Of a DNA stretch of 37,504 nt, positions 8,623 to 16,499 are shown piece by piece (positions within the stretch are counted from its first letter, which is position 1; every line of letters starts with the position of its first letter). Origin of the DNA: Omnitrophica bacterium RIFCSPHIGHO2_02_FULL_46_20 (lineage in GTDB: Bacteria; Omnitrophota; Gorgyraeia; 2-01-FULL-45-10); the NCBI GenBank assembly GCA_001804065.1, contig MHFG01000027.1:1-37504 (forward strand), written 5' to 3'. A program made the translations under genes and the position numbers. The notes beneath the pieces were generated by a model. It searched no databases. It saw nothing but the letters and a program-made list of their open reading frames with translations, and was not told where the DNA came from.

Positions 8623-9573
8623 TTATCCTTTTAAACCATTTTCGCCTGCGGTTTTTTCGTAATTGTCAACAAATCTCGAAGAGAGTATATATTTTTTCCT
8701 GAACTTTTTCAGACCTATGAAGTGGGCATAGCACGGGCAGTTTTTTTCATGGCATGGATAAGGTTCCTCGCCAAGCTTGACCTTGCCGGAAACCAGCCCC
8801 TCCACGCTTCCTATGTCTTGGGTGAAGCACCTCTTTACAGAGCCATCGAGAAATACATTGATCGTGTCAACCCCTGCGTAACAATCCAAACCTTTGGTTC
8901 GTCTTAACCTCACGAAGTATGAATATTCATCTTTGGTATAAAATGTCTTTTTTAATATCCGTCGTTCCGCCAACGTATATTGCTCCGGATATTTTTTCCC
9001 CATGTAACTGCCTCCAAGCGTGAGAAACCCTTGTAATTTAAAAGGTATACCGTGCTTATCGAAAGTCTCCTTCATATCCGGGAGCTTATTTACCAGTTGC
9101 GGTATAGCGCATACGTTAACAAAGACATCGCAGCCTGCCCCTTTTAAGGTAAGCGTGTTTTCGATAAAGCGCTCGATGGATACGAACTCCGGATGAAAAG
9201 AGCAGTTAAAAGTAGTTTTTGACGGAACTATCTCATCTAAATAGGTTTTCGGGTCTATTGAATTATTTGTAATGAATTCGCATATTCTTACGTTGGGTAT
9301 CCTATCGATATAAAATGCGCATCTTGTAGCCCATCCATCAGCAAATATCTCGCCGTTAAAATTTATCCTCACCATTATAGCGTCTTCCACTCTCGAAAGC
9401 ATGTCCCAGACGCATTTTGTCATCGCGAACTGTTCTTCGCCGAAAGAATATTCCCGGACATTGCCCGCTATCTGGAGACAGTAAGAGCAGCGAAAATTAC
9501 ACTTGAGCCTGGTCCTGTTATCCGGCAATTCCCTGAAATTTATCCTCAGTAAGCCCTCTTTGGTCAATCTCAT
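8623..9573 (-). CDS. radical SAM protein with cysteine-rich C-terminus
   Basis: This 316-residue enzyme has the radical SAM cluster motif CX3CX2C at C25, C29 and C32 (KCNFRCSYCLQ), which binds the 4Fe-4S centre that cleaves S-adenosylmethionine. VRINFNGEIFADG and FNCSFHPEFVSIERFIENTL look like later strands of the TIM-type barrel. The C-terminal part carries CYAGVDTINVFLDGSVKRCF and CHEKNCPCYAHF, an arrangement like SPASM/twitch domains that hold extra clusters. It lies between glf and the flippase, so it could modify a sugar, a lipid carrier or a peptide tied to the polysaccharide. The substrate is not evident. Start choice: ATG with weak SD (AAGAG). Confidence 0.85.
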   Translation of the reverse strand: MRLTKEGLLRINFRELPDNRTRLKCNFRCSYCLQIAGNVREYSFGEEQFAMTKCVWDMLSRVEDAIMVRINFNGEIFADGWATRCAFYIDRIPNVRICEFITNNSIDPKTYLDEIVPSKTTFNCSFHPEFVSIERFIENTLTLKGAGCDVFVNVCAIPQLVNKLPDMKETFDKHGIPFKLQGFLTLGGSYMGKKYPEQYTLAERRILKKTFYTKDEYSYFVRLRRTKGLDCYAGVDTINVFLDGSVKRCFTQDIGSVEGLVSGKVKLGEEPYPCHEKNCPCYAHFIGLKKFRKKYILSSRFVDNYEKTAGENGLKG

Positions 9574-9599
9574 TATCTCTTATACCACGCTATCCGCGC

Positions 9600-10724
9600 T
9601 TAATGGCTTTTCGCAATGGCCTTGATTTTTTTATATCTCTCTTCGGAGGTAATCTCCGAGTAAGATTCAATGATGGCAACCATATCAAAGGCCACCTCTA
9701 CGGCTTTATCCATATTCAAATATTTGAATAACCCCAATCGCCCGATAGGGCAGATGTTCTTGGTGGCGCAGACCTTTTTCAGATACCTGTCGAAAATTCT
9801 ATTATTTTCTTCGGTGTTGACCGGATACATTGGCACGCTCTTCTCATCTGCCGCCACAGGCTCCTGATATTGAACGAGGCTATGTGAAGATTTTTGTTTA
9901 TGAAGAATCTTGAAATTACATTTTCTTATGTATCTCGGATGTTGCGGCAGATTTATAGTGCCGTAATCGTCATCTTCCCACTCTTCGTCCTTACTATAAT
10001 CGAATCTTAAGCCTCTATACTGTAATCTGCCGAACTTAAAATCCATAGCATGGTCTATCGGTGCTGACAAAATGACTACATCATAACCAGCAGGATCAAA
10101 AGAAGTGGTGTTTACCATAACGTGTATCCCATCGATCATCCTCTCCAGCAAAAAAGAATAACCGTGACAGGGCAATCCTTGCCACTCATCCTTGAATAAC
10201 CCTTCGCTATCGTCCTCCCGCAACTCCAGCCGTTTTTGGGCCCACTCGGCTGTCAACTCCTTGGGGTCAACTCCCCACATCTTCACGGTATAATTTTTGA
10301 CGAAGTAACCATACAATGTCCTGCCGAAAATAGAGATGCATGCAGTTTCAAAATTTGTTTTGTCTATTATGGCGGGCCTGTTTTTCAACTCCTCAAAAAT
10401 ACGCTCTTTCTCTTCAAGGCCGTCAATGGCCGCCTTGGTCATAGGAAACGGGAATAATCTTCCGTTTATGATCATGCCTTTTCTATGCACATAACCGTTA
10501 AAATCATCAAACCTGGCAACGAATTCTCTCACCCTTGAACTCTTCGCGTGGAACGTCCTGGCTCCGAACGGTTCGTATCGTAACTCATCATCACCTGTCC
10601 TCGTTATGCAGAGGCCCCCTACCTCGCCTCTTTTCTCGATCAGCGACACCTCATGGCCTCTATCCTTTAAGAGCCTCGCGGCCGAACACCCGCTCAATCC
10701 TGCGCCTACAACAAGTATCTTCAT
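9600..10724 (-). CDS. glf: UDP-galactopyranose mutase-like flavoprotein
   Basis: This 374-residue protein begins MKILVVGAGLSGCSAARLL with the dinucleotide-binding GXGXXG, then EKRGEVGGLC. GARTFHAKSSRVREFVARF corresponds to the HIFHT segment of UDP-galactopyranose mutase, and YFVKNYTVKMWGVDPKELTA matches the family signature GYT.KQWG.DP.EL. Length is typical (about 370-400). The enzyme interconverts UDP-galactopyranose and UDP-galactofuranose using reduced FAD, so the polysaccharide likely contains galactofuranose. It overlaps the upstream GT4 by 4 bases (ATGA). Some motif residues differ from well-studied enzymes, so a related mutase acting on another UDP-sugar remains possible. Confidence 0.85.
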   Translation of the reverse strand: MKILVVGAGLSGCSAARLLKDRGHEVSLIEKRGEVGGLCITRTGDDELRYEPFGARTFHAKSSRVREFVARFDDFNGYVHRKGMIINGRLFPFPMTKAAIDGLEEKERIFEELKNRPAIIDKTNFETACISIFGRTLYGYFVKNYTVKMWGVDPKELTAEWAQKRLELREDDSEGLFKDEWQGLPCHGYSFLLERMIDGIHVMVNTTSFDPAGYDVVILSAPIDHAMDFKFGRLQYRGLRFDYSKDEEWEDDDYGTINLPQHPRYIRKCNFKILHKQKSSHSLVQYQEPVAADEKSVPMYPVNTEENNRIFDRYLKKVCATKNICPIGRLGLFKYLNMDKAVEVAFDMVAIIESYSEITSEERYKKIKAIAKSH

Positions 10725-11953
10725 TGCAAATCCTGTGATTTCCCCAACGCTTTCTCAATGGCCCTACGCATGGATTCTACCCATACTTTACTGCTCAAGC
10801 GCTCCTCGAATACCTTTCTGGCGCTGGATCGCAAGGCATCGTATCTGACAGTATCTTCCCACAGTTCTTTTATGACTTTGCCGAAATCCGATCCCTTGGC
10901 GTTTAAATCTAACAAAAAACCATTCTGGCCGTCAAAAACAACTGAAGGTATACCGCCTGTATTAGTGGTGATAATGGGCAGGGCAAAAGCGGAGGCTTCA
11001 GCTAACGCCTGACCAAAACATTCTGCCCTGGTTGGCAAAATAAGAAAATGCGAAGACAGAAATACGTTTTGAAGCTTATGCCCGCCTTCTTCGGTATTTT
11101 TATCCAAAAATCCCATTACCTCAATGTGACTATTTCTAAGATATTGTCTTGGCGGAATGCATCCGCATATGAAAAGTTTTGCTCTGATACCTTCTCTATT
11201 TAACCAATCGACTGCATCGGCCGCGATATCTCCGCCTTTCCTTTCCCAATCAACACCCACAAACAGCAGTCCACATATATCATGTTCCTTTTTCTTCAAT
11301 ACATCGCTGACAGGTGGTATGACATCGAAATTAGGAGGACACGTGATCACTTCTATTTTATTGCCGCTTATCCCGTAATCGCGCATCATAGAATCAGCTG
11401 CCCATTGAGACACGGCTATGACAAGGGCTGCCTTCTCAAGCGCACTCTTCTCGACTATATTGCCGCCTTCAGAAAAATCTCTCGAAACCGGACTAAATTC
11501 AGGATAGTAGCCCTCCATCGCCTTGAACGTAGCATCGGTCTCATAGATAACCGGTATCTTCGTATCAAGGTAAGCTATGCAGAATGACCCCTTTTCGGCA
11601 AATATAATGTCATAGTGTTTACCCCTAAGCCTTTGTTCAATTATCTTGGCGTAATACCGCGATACGGCTATGGTCTTCTCCCACACGAACTTCTTCCCTC
11701 TCGCGTTCCAGCATATCTCTTTTAGTTTCTGCAGTAAATATATCCGCGTAAATTCTCTAAATAGGTTCCTCAGGATATAAGAAATGGTCATTTTATTCGG
11801 CCTGAAATTATGTATGTATTCCACCTCACCGCAGCATTCTTCGAGAAGGCGCGAGATGAGATAGGGCGTGCCTGACAAACTCTTCTTATCAAAGATGTCA
11901 TTGGAATTGACAAATGCTATCTTTAATCTGCTTGAAGTATCCCGTTTTGCCAT
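10721..11953 (-). CDS. glycosyltransferase family 4 (GT-B)
   Basis: This 410-residue GT-B enzyme has the C-terminal donor site ILPTRAECFGQALAEASAFA, whose EX7E pattern is E-CFGQALA-E, followed by PIITTNTGGIPSVV. GLLFVGVDWERKGGDIAADA gives the glycosyltransferase 1 interdomain motif with the conserved KG. The N-terminal acceptor half ends in VIAVSQWAADSMM. It is the first sugar transferase of the polysaccharide operon in transcription order and couples to glf through an ATGA overlap, which hints at a galactofuranosyl or related transfer, though that is only inference from position. An intact small HTH gene lies just upstream. Confidence 0.87.
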   Translation of the reverse strand: MAKRDTSSRLKIAFVNSNDIFDKKSLSGTPYLISRLLEECCGEVEYIHNFRPNKMTISYILRNLFREFTRIYLLQKLKEICWNARGKKFVWEKTIAVSRYYAKIIEQRLRGKHYDIIFAEKGSFCIAYLDTKIPVIYETDATFKAMEGYYPEFSPVSRDFSEGGNIVEKSALEKAALVIAVSQWAADSMMRDYGISGNKIEVITCPPNFDVIPPVSDVLKKKEHDICGLLFVGVDWERKGGDIAADAVDWLNREGIRAKLFICGCIPPRQYLRNSHIEVMGFLDKNTEEGGHKLQNVFLSSHFLILPTRAECFGQALAEASAFALPIITTNTGGIPSVVFDGQNGFLLDLNAKGSDFGKVIKELWEDTVRYDALRSSARKVFEERLSSKVWVESMRRAIEKALGKSQDLQ

Positions 11954-11961
11954 ACTAAATC

Positions 11962-12150
11962 TTATGCTTCTCTATTGATTTTTCGGGTGATATAATTATC
12001 GATCTCATTAGCCGCAATACGATACCCGCCGCGGCGGCCTTCTTTGTAGGCAGCTATCTTCCTTCTTCTGATAAGCAGTCGAAGATATTCTTCGCTTACT
12101 CTTAAGATGCCGGCGGTTTCTTTTGTCAACAATAATTTTTTAGCCTCCAT
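11962..12150 (-). CDS. small excisionase-type helix-turn-helix DNA-binding protein (HTH_17/MerR-like), intact copy
   Basis: The 62-residue protein MEAKKLLLTKETAGILRVSE... has the excisionase-family winged-helix pattern: TKETAGILRVS is the helix-turn-helix, RRKIAAYKEG the wing entry, and GGYRIAANEIDNYI the closing helix. I chose the ATG at 12150 because GAGGGAG lies 6 bases upstream; a longer reading from 12192 has no such site. Such proteins bend or mark DNA for recombinases or act as small transcription factors. It is the only full-length member of a family with six degraded copies at 12905-13091, 14291-14363, 16345-16449, 17873-17968, 19586-19640 and 20441-20518. It sits 9 bases before the GT4 gene. 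Confidence 0.8.
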   Translation of the reverse strand: MEAKKLLLTKETAGILRVSEEYLRLLIRRRKIAAYKEGRRGGYRIAANEIDNYITRKINREA

Positions 12151-12201
12151 CTGTACTCCCTCGCGTATAATTATTTTATTACTCTCTAACAAACTCGAAG
12201 A

Positions 12202-12690
12202 TTAGCGATTAGCGCTTTCTTCTATAAGATTACCTTCGTCGTCATATCTGCGCTTGATCTTTCTCTTTATTTTAGCGTTTATCGGAACATTTTTAGGAGC
12301 TCGTTGATAATCCTGAACTTCCTGCTCTTGATTCTTTTCCTGCCTCTGTTTCTGCTCCTCTTCCCTACGCTGCTGATCTGTGCTCATAAGCGCTCTGGCT
12401 AAGACTCCTGTGCCCGTTGCTCCCAGAATAGGGCCTTGTCCGATTTTGTCGGAAGCTTTTTTGGAGGTGATACCGATATCTATTGCGCGGGCATTTTCTT
12501 CGCCATCGTTTGGGATACTTCTGTAAGGGGTGCTATTATTTTTTCCAAAAATTCCGCCGCTTATGGTGTCGGTAGATGTAGAGCTCTCATTGCTTGAGTC
12601 GCTGTCATTCTCATAATCGTCTGCGCAGTATGCGCCAGGCGCAAACGCCAGTATCAATGCTATCGCTAGCGCGAGTGACAAAATCCTCAT
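12202..12690 (-). CDS. secreted hypothetical protein with YDD-type C-terminal motif
   Basis: The 162-residue protein has a clear signal peptide (MRILSLALAIALILAFAPGAYCADD, cleavage after AYC or CA; a lipobox is not convincing). The rest is low in order: an Asp/Ser-rich stretch, a short glycine-containing segment ILGATGTGVLARAL, a Gln/Glu/Arg-rich coiled-coil-like stretch near 110-130, and a basic C-terminus KIKRKIKRRYDDEGNLIEE. That ending resembles the end of the glycine-zipper protein at 29844-30515 (KKILRKYDDSGKVVSEEE). It likely acts in the periplasm or outer membrane. It shares an ATGA overlap with the small membrane gene upstream. Function unknown. Confidence 0.7.
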   Translation of the reverse strand: MRILSLALAIALILAFAPGAYCADDYENDSDSSNESSTSTDTISGGIFGKNNSTPYRSIPNDGEENARAIDIGITSKKASDKIGQGPILGATGTGVLARALMSTDQQRREEEQKQRQEKNQEQEVQDYQRAPKNVPINAKIKRKIKRRYDDEGNLIEESANR

Positions 12691-12884
12691 TTATTTCCGC
12701 TCCATTTTGAAAAATAGTATTCTAAAGGATATAGACTTTGTGAAGATATGATCTTATTGAAAAAGAAGGCCTCGCCCTTATAGACTTTCTCAATAAAACC
12801 GTGCCCAAAGAATAGATATAATGCCAACGCTAATAGACTAAGTAAATAGTTGAGTTTTAAAAAGAGTTTCATCTTCATAATCAT
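12687..12884 (-). CDS. small single-pass membrane protein, unrecognised
   Basis: This 65-residue protein has a basic N-terminus (MIMKMKLFLKL) and one hydrophobic segment at about residues 11-28 (NYLLSLLALALYLFFGHGF), followed by a polar tail ending YYFSKWSGNK. It overlaps the secreted protein gene at 12202-12690 by 4 bases (ATGA), which supports that it is translated and that the two work together. No ribosome site stands out. It lies directly after the second HTH copy. Three in-frame ATGs (residues 1, 3 and 5) make the exact start uncertain. Confidence 0.5.
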   Translation of the reverse strand: MIMKMKLFLKLNYLLSLLALALYLFFGHGFIEKVYKGEAFFFNKIISSQSLYPLEYYFSKWSGNK

Positions 12885-12904
12885 TTTGTAGCTATACGCG
12901 TTCT

Positions 12905-13091
12905 TTAGGGTATCTTCCCATATCGCCTTGCAATATAATTATCTATCTCATTAGCCGCAATCCGGTACCCGCTGCTGCGGCCTTCTTTGTAGGCGGCTAT
13001 CTTCTTCCTTCTCAAGAGCAGGCGCAGGTATTCTTCGCTCACTCTTAATATCTTGGCCGCTTCTTTGGTCAATAATAATTTTCCCTGCCTA
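12905..13091 (-). pseudogene. HTH_17 gene, copy 2 (start lost; possibly still readable from TTG)
   Basis: The frame encodes LLLTKEAAKILRVSEEYLRL, then RRKKIAAYKEGRSSGYRIAANEIDNYIARRYGKIP and stops at TAA (12907-12905). It matches the intact HTH gene over nearly its whole length, but the ATG and first codons are gone and a TAG lies in frame at the 5' side. A TTG at 13072 with AGGGA 9 bases upstream could still give a 55-residue protein. It is the least decayed of the extra copies and lies just before the small membrane protein gene. Confidence 0.75.
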
Positions 13092-13123
13092 TCTCTTTAT
13101 CCTGACTTTGTGACAGTGTGACT

Positions 13124-14143
13124 TTATTCTTTCAGTAAGTTAGTTATAATTTTAATCATAGTATCTTTTTCTCGTGGATCGCTTGCCGCAATGAGCAGAG
13201 AAAGAGCAACAATCGTGTTATCATTAATCTTGCGCTCGCCATTGGCTTTGTGTAAATATCTATTCTTTTCCAAGAAATAAATAAACATAATAGACGCAAT
13301 GCGTTTATTGCCATCTGAGAACGGGTGATCTTTGATAGTAAGATACAAAAGATGGGCTGCTTTCTCTTCCACGCTTGCGTATAAATCTTTTTTGTCAAAT
13401 GTTTGGTAAAGGGCCCCTATGATACTTTTAAACTTGTGGCTCATCTCCCTGCCAAACAAATCGCTGGACTCATCCTTTACAGCGAGCCTTGCTCTTATAT
13501 CATTTATCACTTTCACAGCCATATAATAGCCTAAAACAAATTTGGGTTTAGCTTTACTGGCTAGTAAAAGAGACTTATTATCATATTTATATAGAATGGT
13601 TAGCGCATTAGAGTATTCGTTAAGCAGCTTTAGAAGATCGTCTGCTTTGCCTGCCAGCTGGGGGTGCGAAGCATTAGTGCCGATAAATGCTATCGTCTTC
13701 CTAAGTTCGTTTAACGCAGTTTCGCGCTCGTGAAGTCTTTTTTGGTTAAGCGCATATCCTTTAAGGAGGTAACTCTTTAAAACGCTTGTCGCCCATATAC
13801 GAAACTGAGTTGCCCGTTTTGAGTTAACACGATAGCCTACAGATACAACGATATCCAGATTATAAAATTTTACGGGCTTGTCTGAAAAAGGAATGTGCAT
13901 TTTTTGCACATTGCATTTTCCATCTAATTCTCCTGTTTGAAAAATGTTATTTAGGTGCTTTGTAATAACACTTCTCTCGGTTAAAAAAAGCCTGGCAAGT
14001 TGTGCTTGAGTAAGCCAGACTGTTTCTTTTTCGAGCCTTACGTCCAGACGAACCGCGCCACTTTTCGCTTTGTAAATAATAATCTCGCCTTTTTCGGCAG
14101 CTATTCTTTCATTTTTTATATTCTTCATGACATCGTCTTCCAT
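13124..14143 (-). CDS. RhuM-Fic/Doc fusion protein
   Basis: The 339-residue protein joins two domains. Residues 20-150 match the RhuM family: GEIIIYKAKSGAVRLDVRLE, ETVWLTQAQLARLF and YRVNSKRATQFRIWATSVL. Residues 200-335 form a Fic/Doc fold with the active-site loop HPFSDGNKRIAS at about 273-284. In this loop Lys follows GN (GNKR) where AMP-transferring Fic enzymes have Gly (GNGR). Phage Doc toxin, which phosphorylates EF-Tu, has that same NKR. So it may phosphorylate rather than AMPylate its target, and the RhuM part may give DNA binding or targeting. The start is firm: AAGGAGG lies 5 bases before ATG. No separate antitoxin gene is seen. Confidence 0.85.
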   Translation of the reverse strand: MEDDVMKNIKNERIAAEKGEIIIYKAKSGAVRLDVRLEKETVWLTQAQLARLFLTERSVITKHLNNIFQTGELDGKCNVQKMHIPFSDKPVKFYNLDIVVSVGYRVNSKRATQFRIWATSVLKSYLLKGYALNQKRLHERETALNELRKTIAFIGTNASHPQLAGKADDLLKLLNEYSNALTILYKYDNKSLLLASKAKPKFVLGYYMAVKVINDIRARLAVKDESSDLFGREMSHKFKSIIGALYQTFDKKDLYASVEEKAAHLLYLTIKDHPFSDGNKRIASIMFIYFLEKNRYLHKANGERKINDNTIVALSLLIAASDPREKDTMIKIITNLLKE

Positions 14144-14171
14144 GTTTTCCTCCTTTTTACTGATTTAGTGC

Positions 14172-14192
14172 CTTATATGTCTACTATATAAG
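14172..14192. promoter_or_regulatory. inverted repeat upstream of the RhuM-Fic gene
   Basis: CTTATAT at 14172-14178 and ATATAAG at 14186-14192 form a 7-base inverted repeat with a 7-base spacer, 29 bases before the RhuM-Fic start. An outer partial repeat (CTTTTTAC, GTAAAAAG) surrounds it. This is the place and size of a self-regulating operator. No binding protein is proven. Confidence 0.4.
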
Positions 14193-14290
14193 ACGTAAAA
14201 AGTGGGGAAATTGTTGCAAAATATTTTAATGCACACATATCTAGTAAAGAAATAGCGGGGGGATGTTTGTCTACAAGCATTCTCTATGTT

Positions 14291-14363
14291 TTATTCCACC
14301 CTATATCGCCGTCTGATATACTTATCTATTTCTTGCAAAGGAATCCGGTACCCGCCGCGGCGG
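14291..14363 (-). pseudogene. HTH_17 gene relic, copy 3 (last ~24 codons)
   Basis: The minus strand reads RRGGYRIPLQEIDKYIRRRY, then RVE and TAA at 14293-14291. It matches the C-terminal third of the intact HTH protein (RRGGYRIAANEIDNYITRK). Homology stops at the GC palindrome 14352-14363. It lies in the gap between the AbiEii-like gene and the RhuM-Fic gene, which otherwise holds no gene. Confidence 0.75.
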
Positions 14364-14384
14364 ACATTTACCCCTGCAACGGCA

Positions 14385-15215
14385 TTACGATTTTAACATT
14401 CTGATCGGAAAGACTATCTCCCTATTCGCAAAAACCCTCTTTAACCCATATCGTTTGACGAGGATATTGGCCACATCTTTTGTTCCTGCCGAAGCCTCGC
14501 TGTCAAAATAGCCGCGTATCGCCCTAAAAGCATCCTTGACGTCTTTGTTGCTTTTATATTTCGATAATTCTTTCCGCACGGAAACCGGTCCATCTTTAAA
14601 ATTGACTATCGTGTACCATATATCATAAGCGTCCTTCGAGGCCCTGTTTTCTTCGTTCGAATAAGCGAAAGCCTTCAACGCCAAGAATGGTATTATATTC
14701 GGGATTTTAACCTGCGCTGTCTTCTTTCGTTCACGCTTGAGATCCCTTATAACAAAATCATCAAATACCAAATACACCCCGCGAAATTTAACGGCTTCCA
14801 CGTCGGGAGATATCTCTTTTATCTTATCGGAGACAGGTTCAAGCTTATCATCCGTTATCAAATCTATAACCACCGGTTTATAGCCGCCCTCATATTTGAT
14901 AAAACTATGGCTCATCACGCCCATTCCGTCCGCGGTCTTCTGTTTTTCAAACCCCAGAAACCGTAAAATCTTATAGAAGTCTTTATATCTTCCGCTTTGA
15001 GAAACCGCGAATTTTAGCGCGAGATCTATATCCAGCGTTCCCAAATACTCCCTCAGATACGGCAGTTTATTTTTGACCAATAAATCAGGCACAAGGCCGC
15101 CGACCAGATATAGGTCCCCCGATATTTTGCCAAACGCGGCATATATATCGGACAACATATATTTGAGTCTGTCCAGATGTTCCGGCGAATAATCCTCAAA
15201 CGCCTTTTCTCTCAT
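14385..15215 (-). CDS. AbiEii-like nucleotidyltransferase (putative type IV toxin)
   Basis: The 276-residue protein has the nucleotidyltransferase signature: YLVGGLVPDLL with G39-G40 and GTLDIDLAL with catalytic D62 and D64. KAFAYSNEENRASKDAYDIW near residues 190-210 fits the C-terminal (K...DAYD.W) helix motif of the AbiEii/DUF1814 group. AbiEii-type enzymes act as growth-inhibiting toxins held in check by AbiEi. It overlaps the upstream AbiEi-like gene by 4 bases (ATGA), the usual antitoxin-then-toxin order. The sequence of the middle part is unusual, and I see no close relative of the other two nucleotidyltransferases in the window. Confidence 0.78.
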   Translation of the reverse strand: MREKAFEDYSPEHLDRLKYMLSDIYAAFGKISGDLYLVGGLVPDLLVKNKLPYLREYLGTLDIDLALKFAVSQSGRYKDFYKILRFLGFEKQKTADGMGVMSHSFIKYEGGYKPVVIDLITDDKLEPVSDKIKEISPDVEAVKFRGVYLVFDDFVIRDLKRERKKTAQVKIPNIIPFLALKAFAYSNEENRASKDAYDIWYTIVNFKDGPVSVRKELSKYKSNKDVKDAFRAIRGYFDSEASAGTKDVANILVKRYGLKRVFANREIVFPIRMLKS

Positions 15216-16267
15216 CTTGACTCTCTCTTAATAAGAGCCAGGATATGGCCGGCCTGTTTTTCTCCGCGCAAAGGGTTCTTTTTTAAGTCGGCGTAGAGCT
15301 GAAGGTTATCTACGACTTTTAAGCCGCCTTTGTCCTGTATTTTTGTAAATATATATTCATCCGGCGCTTCTATAACCGTAAGATTAAAGCCCTTATCGGC
15401 TTCGGCCGCCGACAACGATCTTTCTGGAAATTTATCGAGCGATTCTACATAGACCGAAACTATATCAAACGCAGCGAACGGCGCCACTAAAGAAGCTCCC
15501 GCTTCCTGCGTAAAGGCATATTTTATTCTATTATTGGAAAGTCTATCGGCTACAGAGGCCATCAATTTAGACGGATTTTGAGCCCATACATAATAGCTTG
15601 CCTTTCTTAAGCGCCGTTTTGTCTCCGCTTCTATCCAAGCGGAAAAGAGATCGTCAAACTCCGTTAAGGCCAGTTTTTCTTCTTTCTCCAACACGTATCC
15701 TGCCTCTATCATTTTACCTATGACGCGCGAAACCAGACCTTTGCTTAATCCTGTCCTTGCAGCGATATCTTTTTGTCTCCATTCCTCGCGAGGCTGGCTA
15801 AGGAATAATTTTGTAATCCTCGCGGATTTTGGTGAAAATATAGACTGATTTACAGGCGACGCCTGCCTTGGGCGCTCTTTCCCTTCCGTATAAATTAATA
15901 TGCCTTTATGCGTTATCTTCGCGTTTCCGCCAAAATCCATATACCCGACGTTGTTTTCGTCGCATATCCTCTTCCCGCCTTCGCCCATAAACGGAACGGC
16001 AACAATCGGATAATATGAGGGGTTGGACTTAGTGATTTTCTTTAGAATGGCGATACCGTCTCTGACATACTGCGGGTAGCCGGCTGTTTTAACTTCAACG
16101 CAAAAACAATAAGTATGACCGTCGCTGTCCCTGGTTTTTATCAATAGATCCGGCGCCGTGGCGCCCGTTTTCTTATTATGCCGTATATTCCAATGTGAAA
16201 GGAACGGCATGCGTTTTTTAAGCTCGCTTTCTATTTTCGTTATAAGGCGCTTTTCCGGTATATACAT
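15212..16267 (-). CDS. AbiEi-like antitoxin/regulator with nuclease-like N-terminus
   Basis: The 351-residue protein has three parts. Residues 1-130 resemble a PD-(D/E)XK nuclease fold: APDLLIK then CFCVEVKTAG gives the D...EXK spacing. Residues 145-205 are a winged helix: SARITKLFLSQPREEWRQKD, then TGLSKGLVSRVIGKMIEAGY. The remainder resembles the C-terminal region of AbiEi-family antitoxins (KYAFTQEAGASLVAPF, then VYVESLD and later GLKVVDNLQLYADL). AbiEi proteins bind inverted repeats at their own promoter, and one such repeat lies at 16283-16318. It couples by ATGA to the AbiEii-like gene. Whether the N-terminal part still cuts DNA is unknown. Confidence 0.78.
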   Translation of the reverse strand: MYIPEKRLITKIESELKKRMPFLSHWNIRHNKKTGATAPDLLIKTRDSDGHTYCFCVEVKTAGYPQYVRDGIAILKKITKSNPSYYPIVAVPFMGEGGKRICDENNVGYMDFGGNAKITHKGILIYTEGKERPRQASPVNQSIFSPKSARITKLFLSQPREEWRQKDIAARTGLSKGLVSRVIGKMIEAGYVLEKEEKLALTEFDDLFSAWIEAETKRRLRKASYYVWAQNPSKLMASVADRLSNNRIKYAFTQEAGASLVAPFAAFDIVSVYVESLDKFPERSLSAAEADKGFNLTVIEAPDEYIFTKIQDKGGLKVVDNLQLYADLKKNPLRGEKQAGHILALIKRESR

Positions 16268-16282
16268 GTATCTATCCTATAA

Positions 16283-16348
16283 TATATCATAGTTTACAAA
16301 TTGGTGAACTCTGATATATAGTAAACCATATCTTTCCTTCTTTGTCAA
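16283..16348 (-). promoter_or_regulatory. promoter with inverted-repeat operator for the AbiEi/AbiEii pair
   Basis: On the minus strand a perfect -35 box TTGACA (16348-16343) is followed after 17 bases by TTTACT (16325-16320). Just downstream TATATCATAGTT (16283-16294) and AACTCTGATATA (16307-16318) form an inverted repeat with 11 of 12 bases matching and a 12-base spacer. The arrangement fits autorepression by the AbiEi-like winged helix. The -35 box is made from the tail of HTH relic copy 4. Confidence 0.6.
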
Positions 16349-16449
16349 GGCATGTGTAGTCTATTTTCGTTGTGCCTGCAGGAAATATAATTATCTATCT
16401 CATCAGCCGCTATACGGTAGCCGCTGCGGCGGCCTTCTTTGTAGGCGGC
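16345..16449 (-). pseudogene. HTH_17 gene relic, copy 4
   Basis: The frame reads AAYKEGRRSGYRIAADEIDN, then YISCRHNENRLHMP and TGA at 16347-16345. It keeps about the last 30 codons of the HTH gene, and homology to the intact copy ends near 16449. Bases 16360-16437 are identical to 17888-17965 in copy 5. It lies between the 222-residue protein gene and the AbiEi-like gene. Confidence 0.8.
16360..16437. repeat. 78-base exact direct repeat, copy 1
   Basis: This is identical in all 78 bases to 17888-17965, 1528 bases away in the same orientation. It lies within HTH relic copy 4. The two repeats flank the nucleotidyltransferase/222-residue module. Exact identity in decayed, non-functional DNA suggests a recent duplication or recombination. 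Confidence 0.92.
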
Positions 16450-16499
16450 AAACAATAACGCTGCTCTGACGCTATACTAATCACAGAGGCCGCCGGCAA

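Noticed and set aside
14144-14384. A small gene in the gap before RhuM-Fic
   Set aside because: The gap holds only the operator-like repeat and HTH relic 3; no frame with a start and ribosome site.
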